DNA of 64,000 nucleotides from the NCBI RefSeq assembly GCF_945952365.1, contig NZ_CAMFHX010000003.1:1-64000 (forward strand), given 5' to 3'. The notes beneath the pieces are model-generated. The model saw only the letters and a list, made by a program, of their open reading frames with translations, had not been told where the DNA came from and made no database searches. Position numbers and translations under genes: made by a program. The DNA is from an uncultured Cetobacterium sp. Lineage in GTDB: Bacteria > Fusobacteriota > Fusobacteriia > Fusobacteriales > Fusobacteriaceae. This document shows, in pieces, positions 16,524 to 25,041 of this stretch (positions within the stretch are counted from its first letter, which is position 1; every line of letters begins with the position of its first letter).

Positions 16524-18533
16524 ATGTTAAAAAATGATTTGAAAATAGAAAATGAAATCAATTCAGGTGGGGAAGGAACAATATTCAAATTAAAAAATCA
16601 AAAGGTTTATAAAGAGTTTCATAATAGCGATAGTAAAATTCAAGAAAAATTAAATAGAATAATGTTAAGAAATATAAACCTAGATACTATCTGTACTCCA
16701 GATGAGTTAGTAGAAGAAAATGGTAAAGTTATTGGATATACTATGAAAAATATTGAAGGAACAAACTTAAAAAACTTTCTTCTTCTTACATCAATGGGAA
16801 AAAAGGAGATTAAAAGATCTAATCTTGTGAATATAGCAATTCAAATAGCTTCATCATTCAACTATATTCATTCAAAAAGAATTCTTGTCGGAGATGTAAG
16901 TGATAATAATATTCTTATAGATAAAAATTTAAATATAAATCTTATAGATTGTGACTCGTTTCAAGTAGATAAGTTTCTTTGTGAAGTTGGAACTGATGAA
17001 TTTACACCAGTAGAGATGATGGGACAAAACTTTAAAACAACAGCAAGAACATTGAATAATGAATACTTCTCACTTGGAGTTTTACTTTTTAAAATTTTAA
17101 TTCCTGGTAGACATCCATTTACTGTAACAAATGGTGGTAGCGCTATTGAAAATATAAAAAATGGTTCTTTTGCTTATCCACTAGCTAATGATTATGATTT
17201 CAATACTCCACTTGATAAAAAACTGCTTTCTACATGGAATGAGATGCCTTTATATATAAAAGAGTGTTTCTTTAGAACTTTTAAGACAAAAGATAGAGTA
17301 TCACCAAAAGAATGGTTAGAAGTTTTAGCAAAATACAATATGGATATTTTAGAAAACAGTTATTCAAATAGCATTTTTTCAGAGGATACTGCAGCAAATG
17401 TTAATGTTCCTATTTCTTTAGATAGAAGAAATGGAACTGGAAATGCTCAAAATCTTTTAAATACAAATGGAACAAAAATTGGAGTTCTTGAAATTAGCAC
17501 TAAGGCTATTAAACTTTTAGTTAGAGGATTTGATAATGAATTAAAAGATTTTTCTTATGAAGATTTTGGTGAAGCAAATGGTGGTTTTAGAGAGGGGCGT
17601 TTAACAAATATAGGTAAACTTTTAGATAAAGATCGTAATATGAATATCTCATTATTAAAAAAAGCGATTGATTATAGTGTTCGTGAATTTTTAGCAAAAG
17701 CAAGAGAGTTAAATGTTAAAAATCTATACTGTGTTGCTACTGCTGCAGTAAGAGGAGCTAAAAATAGAGATGAGATTTTAAGATTTTTAAAAACTGAATA
17801 TAATTTGTCATGTAGAGTTTTATCTAGAGATGAGGAAAGTAAACTAACTACAAATGCCTTTAAATATACAGGTAAAATACATCCAAATGGAATTAAAGTT
17901 TTAGAGGATTCTATAAAGAAAAACTATCTTTTTATTGATCAAGGAGGGGGTTCTACTGAGATTGCTATCTTAAGAGGTTTTGATAACTCTCTTATCGCTT
18001 CGAAGAGCTTAAACTTTGGAAGTACGATACTTTTGAATACTCTTACTATTAATAGTAATTTAAATACACCTTTATATTCTGCCTTTGAAGAGAATTTAAA
18101 GACTGTTAAGTCTAAAATTAACAATACTCTAAAAAAAGAGGTTAAAGATATTATAGTTCATGAATGTATTTCTGTAGGTACAGCTATAACTTCAGCAACA
18201 GGGAAAAAAGGTAATAAAAAACAACATTGTGCTGTAATGAATTCTGAGGCTATCCAAAAATCATGCTCTAATGCTATGAATTTTCTATTGGAAAAATATG
18301 AAACTGTAGGAGAGCTTTTAGTTGCTCTTAAAGCTGAAGATGAATCAAACTGTAAAAATAGAGTTTTAGATTCAGCACTAACAAAGGCTTTAGGATTACC
18401 AGCCTTTTTAGAAATTCTTAAAAAATTTAAATTAGACAAACTTGTAGTAAGTGGAACTGGTCTTTGGTATGGTGCTTTTTATAACCACTTAGAAGAGGAG
18501 CTTGGAATGCATCAAATGGATGCTGTAAATTAA
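16524..18533 (+). CDS. protein kinase fused to Ppx/GppA-type phosphatase domain
   Basis: A 669-residue fusion. Residues 1-275 are a Ser/Thr-type protein kinase of the family found with TerY: glycine loop NSGGEGTIF (13-21), Lys30, catalytic loop GDVSDNN (Asp124, Asn129), metal-binding DCD (142-144), and EYFSLGVLLFKIL. Residues about 316-665 are a Ppx/GppA sugar-kinase-fold domain: GVLEISTKAIKLL (normally DxG-S), REGRLTNIGKLL, VATAAVRGAKNRDEIL and DQGGGSTEI (472-480), the family that hydrolyses polyphosphate or pppGpp. The first motif has Glu in place of Asp. The start ATG follows AGGAGG. A kinase joined to a (p)ppGpp/polyphosphate enzyme suggests signal sensing coupled to phosphorylation (inference). 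Confidence 0.88.
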   Translation: MLKNDLKIENEINSGGEGTIFKLKNQKVYKEFHNSDSKIQEKLNRIMLRNINLDTICTPDELVEENGKVIGYTMKNIEGTNLKNFLLLTSMGKKEIKRSNLVNIAIQIASSFNYIHSKRILVGDVSDNNILIDKNLNINLIDCDSFQVDKFLCEVGTDEFTPVEMMGQNFKTTARTLNNEYFSLGVLLFKILIPGRHPFTVTNGGSAIENIKNGSFAYPLANDYDFNTPLDKKLLSTWNEMPLYIKECFFRTFKTKDRVSPKEWLEVLAKYNMDILENSYSNSIFSEDTAANVNVPISLDRRNGTGNAQNLLNTNGTKIGVLEISTKAIKLLVRGFDNELKDFSYEDFGEANGGFREGRLTNIGKLLDKDRNMNISLLKKAIDYSVREFLAKARELNVKNLYCVATAAVRGAKNRDEILRFLKTEYNLSCRVLSRDEESKLTTNAFKYTGKIHPNGIKVLEDSIKKNYLFIDQGGGSTEIAILRGFDNSLIASKSLNFGSTILLNTLTINSNLNTPLYSAFEENLKTVKSKINNTLKKEVKDIIVHECISVGTAITSATGKKGNKKQHCAVMNSEAIQKSCSNAMNFLLEKYETVGELLVALKAEDESNCKNRVLDSALTKALGLPAFLEILKKFKLDKLVVSGTGLWYGAFYNHLEEELGMHQMDAVN

Positions 18534-18585
18534 TATATTTTATAATAACTATGTAAAGATAAAAAACAAAACGGAGGAATTATTT

Positions 18586-19299
18586 ATGAAAATTTTATTT
18601 GATTTTAATAATGAAGTAGAAAAAGAAGCAGAAAACCCTATGGCAAGAATCCCAGTTGTAATTATTGCAGATACAAGTTCATCAATGAATGGAGAAAAAA
18701 TTAATATCCTTAATTCTGAAATTAAAAAGTTTTATGATGAGGTTAATCACAACTCTAAAAATGAGATTTTAAAATACTCTTTAGATTTGGCTGTTCTTGG
18801 ATTTAAATTTGATACTTGTGCAAGAGAAACACATCCAGTTGTAATTAATAAATTTAGTGTTATGGAATCTCAAATAACTCCAACATTCAATGCTTTTGGT
18901 CACACACCTTTAGGGGCAACAGTAAATACAGCTATAGATATGTTAGAAAAAAGAAAAGAAATGTATAAAATTGGAGGAATTCAATATTATCAGCCAATGT
19001 TAGTTATAATAAGTGATGGAGATCCTACTGACAGTATTGAAAGCGCTACTAGAAGGGCTATAGAGTTATCATTAAAAAGAAAACTTAGTGTTTACCCTGT
19101 TATCATAGGAGAAGATGGAAATTTAGATAATCTGCAAAGATTTACTCCTAATAAAATTTCTAAAAGAGTTAGAACTGAAGATTTACCTCAAGTTTTTAAA
19201 TGGTTGCTTTCTAGTGCTAAAAAGGTTAGTGAAAGTACTATCGACTTTGATATCACTGTAAATATAACTAAAGATTGGAATGAGATTGTAAATGGATAG
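18586..19299 (+). CDS. TerY-type von Willebrand factor A domain protein (2)
   Basis: A 237-residue vWA protein related to the one at 15782. MIDAS residues are present: ADTSSSMNG at about 28-36, GHTPLGATVN at about 105-114 and ISDGDPTDS at about 144-152. The last 30 residues extend past the domain. The ATG follows CGGAGG. It lies in the probable operon kinase-vWA-PP2C-small protein-radical SAM, 52 nt after the kinase. Together with the kinase and PP2C it completes a TerY-P triad. Confidence 0.88.
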   Translation: MKILFDFNNEVEKEAENPMARIPVVIIADTSSSMNGEKINILNSEIKKFYDEVNHNSKNEILKYSLDLAVLGFKFDTCARETHPVVINKFSVMESQITPTFNAFGHTPLGATVNTAIDMLEKRKEMYKIGGIQYYQPMLVIISDGDPTDSIESATRRAIELSLKRKLSVYPVIIGEDGNLDNLQRFTPNKISKRVRTEDLPQVFKWLLSSAKKVSESTIDFDITVNITKDWNEIVNG

Positions 19300-19309
19300 G
19301 GGGAGAGTT

Positions 19310-20125
19310 ATGAATTTTAAAGTTTGTGGTGTTAGTGTTAGAGGGAGAGCTCATGAAATTGAGAACTCTCCTTGCCAAGATAGTATTTTTTATAAAAGCT
19401 ATGGAAACAAGAGTTTTATAGCCTTAGGGGATGGAGCTGGAAGTAAAAAGTTTTCACAAATAGGATCTAAGGTGATAACTTCAGAAATTTGTGGTATACT
19501 AAATAGAGACTTTGATTATATTTATAAAGCTAAAGCTGCTGAAGCTAAAAATTTTATTATAAGTAAGCTTTGCAATTCTCTTCAAATAGAAGCTTCTAAA
19601 AAAAATATAGCTGTCAGTGAATTAAGCTCAACTCTTATGTTTCTAGGAATCAAAGACTCAAAACTTATTATTGGACACCTTGGAGATGGAATGATTTGTA
19701 TGAAGAAAGGCGAGAAAATAGAGATTCTTTCTAAAAGTGAGGAGAGAGAATATTCAAACACAACTTATTTTGTTTCACCTAAAAATGCAATGAAATTAAA
19801 TCTTTTCAGAGGGGACTTAAATATTTTAAAAGCAGTTAAAGGGTTTTTCCTGTTTACAGATGGATGTGAAAATTTCCTTTATAGTAAGAGACTAGATAGT
19901 GTTAATCCAATTTTAAATGAAGTTTTAAATTTTTTAAATAAAAAATCTGAAAAGCAAGTAAATAAACAAATAAAAATATCTATCAATAGCTGTATCAAAG
20001 AGAAAAAAACTTTTGATGATTGTTCTCTTGGAATCTTATCAATAAACACAAATAGAAGAGTTATTCGTATTAATAAAGGAATACGAAGAAAAGCTAAATA
20101 TAGAAAATGTTTATTAAATAGATAA
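19310..20125 (+). CDS. PP2C-like protein phosphatase
   Basis: A 271-residue PP2C-family (PPM) phosphatase of the TerY-associated kind. Visible motifs: the N-terminal GVSVRGRAHEIENSPCQDS segment (the usual GxxHxxxxxxxQD pattern), ALGDGAGSKKFSQIGS (about 44-59, metal-binding Asp), LGDGMI (about 124) and FTDGCENF (about 182), FDDCS near the end. These bind the two metal ions used to remove phosphate from Ser/Thr. The expected partner is the kinase two genes upstream. ATG 19310 is preferred over the upstream ATG at 19292 because GGGGGAGAG precedes it. Confidence 0.85.
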   Translation: MNFKVCGVSVRGRAHEIENSPCQDSIFYKSYGNKSFIALGDGAGSKKFSQIGSKVITSEICGILNRDFDYIYKAKAAEAKNFIISKLCNSLQIEASKKNIAVSELSSTLMFLGIKDSKLIIGHLGDGMICMKKGEKIEILSKSEEREYSNTTYFVSPKNAMKLNLFRGDLNILKAVKGFFLFTDGCENFLYSKRLDSVNPILNEVLNFLNKKSEKQVNKQIKISINSCIKEKKTFDDCSLGILSINTNRRVIRINKGIRRKAKYRKCLLNR

Positions 20126-20140
20126 ATACAGGAGAGAAAG

Positions 20141-20308
20141 ATGAAAAATCTCACAGAAAATGAGGATAAAGAGTTGGTTCAAAGTTTAGATATAGAGTCT
20201 CAAGAAATCGAATGGAATGATATTCTTGAAATTATAAAAAAAGAGATTGAAAATAAGGGGGAGGTTTTTAATGGAGATGATTTTAAAAGAAGGAAGGGGA
20301 AGAGTTGA
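20141..20308 (+). CDS. small acidic protein, 55 aa
   Basis: A 55-residue open frame with a good ribosome site (AGGAGAG, ATG 20141) between the phosphatase and radical SAM genes. The sequence is acidic and helical (KELVQSLDIESQEIEWNDIL) with a basic tail RRKGKS and no cysteine. It overlaps the start of the radical SAM gene by 38 nt, so the two are translationally coupled. It may be a small partner of the radical SAM enzyme; a peptide substrate is conceivable but not shown. Confidence 0.6.
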   Translation: MKNLTENEDKELVQSLDIESQEIEWNDILEIIKKEIENKGEVFNGDDFKRRKGKS

Positions 20309-22022
20309 GGTAGGAGAAGTTAATTTTGACTTCTCCTATTTTGACGTTTTTCCAAAAATGAGAGTAATTTTAGAGAGTGATTTAAAAAATCCAATTTTAC
20401 AAATAGTTACTTTAGAAAAAAAATTAAGAGATTTAGATTATGAAGAGATTGAAATTGAGGTTTTGAAAAGATATAGAGATGCCTTTAATTTCCTTTTAGA
20501 TTCAACATATTTACTTAAAAATGGTAACAGAAAAAGCTTTACTTTCACTAAATCTTTAACTCAAAAAAAAGCTATTAGATTATCTTTAACTGAGAATTGT
20601 AATTACCGTTGTTTCTTCTGTCATGAAGAGGGGATGGATATGAACGCTCGTAGAGAATCAGCAAATTTTGAAGAGATGTGTGAACTACTTTTGAAAATGA
20701 GGGATTTAAACTATCAAGACTTAACTTTTACAGGAGGGGAGCCTCTTGTAGCTAAAAATGATCTAATAAAATATATGAACTTTATGGAGGCTAATAATTA
20801 TACTCCAGATTTAACTATTGTAACTAATGGCTATTTAATAGATAAGGTTTTAATAGAAAGAATAAAAATATATAAAGGAGAGTTTAAATTTAATTTCTCT
20901 ATGCATAGTGTAGATAAAGAAAGTTACTTCCAAATTGTTAATCCTAAAAATGGTGATATAGATTCTTTTGATAAAGTTCTTAAAAATATTGATTTGATTA
21001 GAGAAAGTGGTATCAAATTAAAAATGAACTTTGTTCTTTTGAATGGTTTAAATTCATCTCCTGATTATATAAAAAGAATTCTCGAGTTTGCAAATGAAAA
21101 AGGAGCTTACTGTGTTAAGTTCTTAGAACTTCTTGTAACAGATAAATTAAATAAGTTTTTTAATTACTTCTATAGTTTAGAGTCTGCTATTAAAGATTTA
21201 GGTGACGATATATTCTTAGAGAATTTAACTTACAGAAGAGGAGAGTATATATTTAAAAATAACTTACTTGTTGAGTTTCAAAAATGTACTTGTGCTAATG
21301 GATGTAGTGTTTGCCCATTAAATAGAGAGATTAATGTAACTCCTCAAATGTCATATTATCCATGTTTCATCCTAGATACTAAAAAGATAGATATTGATAA
21401 TAACAATATAGAGGAATCTTTAAAAAAGGGTGATGCAGTTATTGAAAATCTTATTAAAAGATATGGTAATAAAAGCCCAGTTATTATCAAAAATGTAGCT
21501 AATGAAAAAGAAAAAAAAGAATTTTATTATAAGTCTGTATTTACTTTAGAAGAGATTGAAAATTTAGTTGATAAAAATAGTTTTAAGTTAGATAGACAAA
21601 GAGCTTTTACTGATTATATATACCAAAATGAAAATGATCAGATTAATCTTAATTATAAAAATCTTTTAAAATTAAGTAAAAATAGTTATGAGAGTCATTA
21701 TAGAGAGATTGTACAAAAAAGAGAGTTTAACTATGAAAAAAATCATTGCAGTATTGAATTTATAACAGAGGGAAAAATTATTGAAAGTAAAGAAAATTAT
21801 GAGAGCTATTTAAAACATCTTGGATTTGTTAATAGTCTGACTTTAAATTGGAATATTAAATTTTTCAAGAGTAAAAATAGGGAGTTTAGTATTGGTATCA
21901 ATGAAAATACTGGACTTATTTATGTAGTTTCACCTAAAGAGATTGATAGTGAGTTATCAAACCTTTTAGATTTAAAACTTTTAAAAGAGGATCTTTATAA
22001 AGATATAGTTAAAAATATGTAA
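20271..22022 (+). CDS. radical SAM protein, MoaA-like
   Basis: A 583-residue radical SAM enzyme. The first 100 residues are an added N-terminal domain; the cluster motif CNYRCFFC (Cys110, Cys114, Cys117) binds the 4Fe-4S cluster and SAM, followed by LTFTGGEPL. A second Cys set (CTCANGCSVC about 348-357, then YYPC) resembles the auxiliary cluster of MoaA/SPASM proteins. The C-terminal 150 residues have no recognised domain. The start is ATG 20271 after GGGGGAGG, inside the 55-aa gene. The substrate is unknown; a role in modifying a protein or small molecule in the phospho-signalling system is inference. The TAA stop is part of the distal box of the next promoter. Confidence 0.85.
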   Translation: MEMILKEGRGRVEVGEVNFDFSYFDVFPKMRVILESDLKNPILQIVTLEKKLRDLDYEEIEIEVLKRYRDAFNFLLDSTYLLKNGNRKSFTFTKSLTQKKAIRLSLTENCNYRCFFCHEEGMDMNARRESANFEEMCELLLKMRDLNYQDLTFTGGEPLVAKNDLIKYMNFMEANNYTPDLTIVTNGYLIDKVLIERIKIYKGEFKFNFSMHSVDKESYFQIVNPKNGDIDSFDKVLKNIDLIRESGIKLKMNFVLLNGLNSSPDYIKRILEFANEKGAYCVKFLELLVTDKLNKFFNYFYSLESAIKDLGDDIFLENLTYRRGEYIFKNNLLVEFQKCTCANGCSVCPLNREINVTPQMSYYPCFILDTKKIDIDNNNIEESLKKGDAVIENLIKRYGNKSPVIIKNVANEKEKKEFYYKSVFTLEEIENLVDKNSFKLDRQRAFTDYIYQNENDQINLNYKNLLKLSKNSYESHYREIVQKREFNYEKNHCSIEFITEGKIIESKENYESYLKHLGFVNSLTLNWNIKFFKSKNREFSIGINENTGLIYVVSPKEIDSELSNLLDLKLLKEDLYKDIVKNM

Positions 22023-22059
22023 TTTAGCCTCAAATTCTGTAAGACACTAGTTGTATAAT
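22017..22059 (+). promoter_or_regulatory. two-box promoter of the 22090 gene
   Basis: ATGTAA 22017-22022 (containing the stop of the radical SAM gene), 14 nt, CTGTAAGA box 22037-22042, 11 nt, perfect TATAAT 22054-22059. Confidence 0.75.
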
Positions 22060-22089
22060 TGGTCATAACAAATTTTAAGGAGGTTTGAG

Positions 22090-23187
22090 ATGAACAAAAA
22101 AAGAGCTAGCGGTGCATTTATTGGGAAGAAGGTCATCCAGGAAGGGGCTACTAGAAATTCTATTGCAAAAGAAACTTTCACTAATATTTCAGAGTTGAAT
22201 GTCAACAGAGGAAACTTAAAGGGATTTATATTTGAGCATCTACATGTGAAAGAGATGAACTATGAACTTATGAAAAAAGGTCTAAAAGCAGAGGTTATAG
22301 ATAACAATGGTTTGGCTGATATCATAGTAAAAAATATTAAAACTGGTAAAGTAGTGGAGCGAATTCAAACTAAATGTGGATATGAAAGTGGATCTACTGA
22401 TATTTTTAAATATGTTAAAGATGGACAAACGATTGTTATAAATGGTGATTCTAAAAACTTAGCACAAAATCTTACTAAAAAAGGAGTTGATTTTAAAAAA
22501 TCTACAATCACTAACAAAGAAGCTACTAATACTGCTAATTTAATGAAAGTAGAAAAAAAATTACTGGGAACTAAAAATGCTCCAATTACCAGTAAAGTTT
22601 TACAAACTAAAGAGATTATAAAAAATAGTCATAATACAGGATTAAAGGGAGCTAAAAAAGGAGCTTTATTTGGGGCTGGAATTAGTCTTGGTTCAAATGC
22701 TGTTGAAGTTATTCGTGGTGAAAAAGAGATTGAAGAAGCTCTTGTTGATGTGACTGTTGATACTGCTATTGCTGGAGCTACTGGATATGCCGTAGGAGCT
22801 GCAGGATCTTTTATTGCTAGTACTAGTGTTGGAAGTGCTGCTATTGGAGCCGTTGGTTCTGGAGTTGGGGCTTTAGCTGCTACTTCAGCGGGAACTGCTG
22901 TTATAGGAGCTGTCGGAACTGCAACTGCAGGAATTGCTGCTACTTCGGCTGCTGTTACTGGTGTTGTTGCTACTGGTACCACTGCTGCAGCTTCGGCGAT
23001 TGCTTCTACTGCTGTAGGAGGCATTATTGCTGGTGCCGGAACTGCTATTGTTTCTACTACTGCTGGTGCAGCTATTCTAGCTGGAGCTGCTACAGCTACA
23101 GCGGCGGTAATTGCTTCCGGTCCTATTCTTTTAGGTGGAGCTATTATTGGAGGAGCTTGTAGCTTGATAGGTGGATGGTTTGACTAG
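22090..23187 (+). CDS. nuclease-like N-terminus with Gly/Ala-rich membrane tail
   Basis: A 365-residue two-part protein. Residues about 35-125 look like a restriction-nuclease-type fold: Glu in GFIFEHLHV, Asp in NGLADIIVKN, then VVERIQTKCG, giving an E...D...Q-x-K pattern of the PD-(D/E)xK kind. Residues about 185-365 are almost entirely Gly, Ala, Ser, Thr, Val and Ile, a long membrane-inserting or glycine-zipper region ending GACSLIGGWFD. This looks like a toxic effector or a membrane-tethered nuclease (inference). It has its own two-box promoter. Codon use in the tail is GC-richer because of GCT/GGA codons. The family is not recognised. Confidence 0.7.
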   Translation: MNKKRASGAFIGKKVIQEGATRNSIAKETFTNISELNVNRGNLKGFIFEHLHVKEMNYELMKKGLKAEVIDNNGLADIIVKNIKTGKVVERIQTKCGYESGSTDIFKYVKDGQTIVINGDSKNLAQNLTKKGVDFKKSTITNKEATNTANLMKVEKKLLGTKNAPITSKVLQTKEIIKNSHNTGLKGAKKGALFGAGISLGSNAVEVIRGEKEIEEALVDVTVDTAIAGATGYAVGAAGSFIASTSVGSAAIGAVGSGVGALAATSAGTAVIGAVGTATAGIAATSAAVTGVVATGTTAAASAIASTAVGGIIAGAGTAIVSTTAGAAILAGAATATAAVIASGPILLGGAIIGGACSLIGGWFD

Positions 23188-23196
23188 TAAAAATCT

Positions 23197-23226
23197 AAAA
23201 GGTGACTTTGATTAGAGTCACCTTTT
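23197..23226. terminator. bidirectional terminator
   Basis: AAAAGGTGACT/AGTCACCTTTT stem with an 8-nt loop between two convergent genes (22090 gene and cas4). Confidence 0.85.
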
Positions 23227-23229
23227 ATT

Positions 23230-23802
23230 CTATGAAATGCATATTTTTTTAAAATAACAAGAGTTGCATTTTTCAATATTTAGATTTAAGTTTGGAATAT
23301 ATTGCCCTAAAAATATTTTTTTCATCATATTTATATTTTCAAGGCAATTAGCAAAGTCTTCTTTTTCAAAAACTACTTCAATACATTTTATAGCTCCTCT
23401 AGTGTAAACTATATAACCTTTTAATACTGTTACATTATAATTTCTTTTTATTAACAGTGCATATAAAGTTAACTGTATTAAATGCGTTTCGTGAATCTCA
23501 CCCATATACTCTGAAAACTTATACTCCACTGGTGTAGCTTCTTTTGTTGAAAAAAAAATCTCATCAACTATCCCACAAATATCAATATCTTGGTCATATA
23601 TTTTTACTTCTTTTTTATTGGATTCATATTCTTTAAATATTTTTTTTATGTAATTTTGATACTTGAATCTTTTTTTATGAAAGTTACTTCCTTCTTTAAC
23701 TAATGAATTGTTTTCTAATGGTTCTGAAAATTGATGAAGATTTTTAAAATAAATAATTCTTGGACAATAAATATAATTTTTTATATCTGTTACGGTAAAC
23801 AT
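23230..23802 (-). CDS. cas4: Cas4 exonuclease-like adaptation protein
   Basis: A 190-residue Cas4 of the PD-(D/E)xK family. Iron-sulfur cysteines are all present: Cys13 (IYCPR) and CNSCYFKKIC at 179-188. Nuclease landmarks are GIVDEIFF (Asp about 81), TPVEYKFSE (E-x-K about 92-94) and QLTLYAL. Cas4 trims prespacers and helps fix PAM and orientation. It is the last gene of the operon JAB-E1, NYN, E2, RT, cas1, cas2, cas4, directly adjacent to cas2 (1 nt gap). Confidence 0.93.
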   Translation of the reverse strand: MFTVTDIKNYIYCPRIIYFKNLHQFSEPLENNSLVKEGSNFHKKRFKYQNYIKKIFKEYESNKKEVKIYDQDIDICGIVDEIFFSTKEATPVEYKFSEYMGEIHETHLIQLTLYALLIKRNYNVTVLKGYIVYTRGAIKCIEVVFEKEDFANCLENINMMKKIFLGQYIPNLNLNIEKCNSCYFKKICIS

Positions 23803-23803
23803 C

Positions 23804-24091
23804 TCAAATAACCTCTATCAAAGAATCTTTTAAATATTTATTTATATTTATTTTTTGACCATAATATCTCAATGTTTTAAAAGAATCTTTATCTATTTTC
23901 AAAATAATAAAAGAATCTGTTTCCAAAGAGATTAACTGATTACTTTCTACTATTACTTCTTCAATATAGACTTTTTTTATATTTCCTGCAAAAATTGATT
24001 TTTGAAGTCTAAATAAACCTTTATTTTTAAGATATTTAACTATTTTAGCTCTAACCTTTTCTGACGAGATATCATACAGTATCAAGTACAT
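23804..24091 (-). CDS. cas2: Cas2 (RT-linked module)
   Basis: A 95-residue Cas2: YLILYDISSEKVRAKIVKYL with Asp at position 8, GLFRLQKSIFAGNI, and a final FKTLRYYGQK strand. The ATG at 24091 is chosen because AGGAGG lies 9 nt before it; the TTG at 24100 touches that SD and cannot use it. The first codons overlap the end of cas1 by 20 nt. It is a separate lineage from the two Cas2 copies at 5946 and 6230. Confidence 0.92.
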   Translation of the reverse strand: MYLILYDISSEKVRAKIVKYLKNKGLFRLQKSIFAGNIKKVYIEEVIVESNQLISLETDSFIILKIDKDSFKTLRYYGQKININKYLKDSLIEVI

Positions 24092-25037
24092 TTTGATCAA
24101 CCTCCTCTGTAATATTTACAAAGTATTTAGCAACTTCAAATAAATCTTGTTGTATTTTATCAATAGTTTTTATTTTTTTACCTTTAAAAGTAACTAGTTT
24201 ATTTAACTCATTATAATAAAGTGGAACTAAATTTTTTTTACCCTCATCATTCAAAAAGAAAGTATTGTTTTCAACTATAAAATAACTTTTTCTAACTTTA
24301 TTAGCTCTAAAAAACTTTGTAGCAGAAACGTATGCTATATATCGATATTTTTCAATAAAATCAAAAACAAATGATGGACGATTATAGTCATCTCTATGAA
24401 AAAATCCTAAATTTGGATCTATACCTGCAATTAATGAACTTTTTTCTATTCTGTTATATAAAATACCTAAAAAATAATTAACTAAAGCATTAAATTCATC
24501 TAATGCTGGTCTAAAACTTCTTTTTGAAAATTGAAATTGTTTTGGTAATACTTGTGATACTATTGAGAAATAAGTTTTTGAAATATTTCCTTCGAATCCT
24601 CTAATACTATTTAAATCACAATTGTTTTTTAAATTTTCTTGGAATCTGATAATATCTAATAAGTTTTCTTGCTTAGTTAAATCAGATATATGAGAATTCA
24701 TATTTAAAGCTTTTTCCTCTATCCATCTTTTTGAAATTTCTAATCCTAAAGAACTTTTAGAGCATAGGAGTTGTCCTTTTCTTATTTTTGATAGAGTACT
24801 TACTCCTGTACTCCAAAATCTTCCTTTAGGATAGCCATATTTATCTAAAATAACAATATCTATATTATTTTCTATTGCTTCTCTTAAAAATCCCGTTGTA
24901 ATTCTAACGTTTCCAGATATTAAAATACTAGAGATATCTCGATATGAATATTCTAATTTTTCATTTTTTGTTGCTACAACTAATAACTCTGCACTTTTAT
25001 AAAGAGCACATCCGTCTTGAGATATAAATACTTCCAT
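24072..25037 (-). CDS. cas1: Cas1 integrase (RT-linked module)
   Basis: A 321-residue Cas1 with the complete active site: Glu in GFEGN (about 150), His in GFFHRDD (about 218) and FDFIEKYR (about 235). It inserts spacers together with its Cas2. The gene lies 4 nt behind the reverse transcriptase gene, so the two enzymes are made together though not fused. The expected consequence is capture of spacers from RNA as well as DNA, as known for RT-Cas1 systems. AGGTGATATT precedes the ATG. Confidence 0.96.
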   Translation of the reverse strand: MEVFISQDGCALYKSAELLVVATKNEKLEYSYRDISSILISGNVRITTGFLREAIENNIDIVILDKYGYPKGRFWSTGVSTLSKIRKGQLLCSKSSLGLEISKRWIEEKALNMNSHISDLTKQENLLDIIRFQENLKNNCDLNSIRGFEGNISKTYFSIVSQVLPKQFQFSKRSFRPALDEFNALVNYFLGILYNRIEKSSLIAGIDPNLGFFHRDDYNRPSFVFDFIEKYRYIAYVSATKFFRANKVRKSYFIVENNTFFLNDEGKKNLVPLYYNELNKLVTFKGKKIKTIDKIQQDLFEVAKYFVNITEEVDQNVLDTV

Positions 25038-25041
25038 AATA

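Noticed and set aside
22629-23024. 131-residue Ala/Pro-rich frame on the minus strand
   Set aside because: It is the shadow of the Gly/Ala-rich tail of the 22090 gene; no SD and biased composition follow from the opposite strand.
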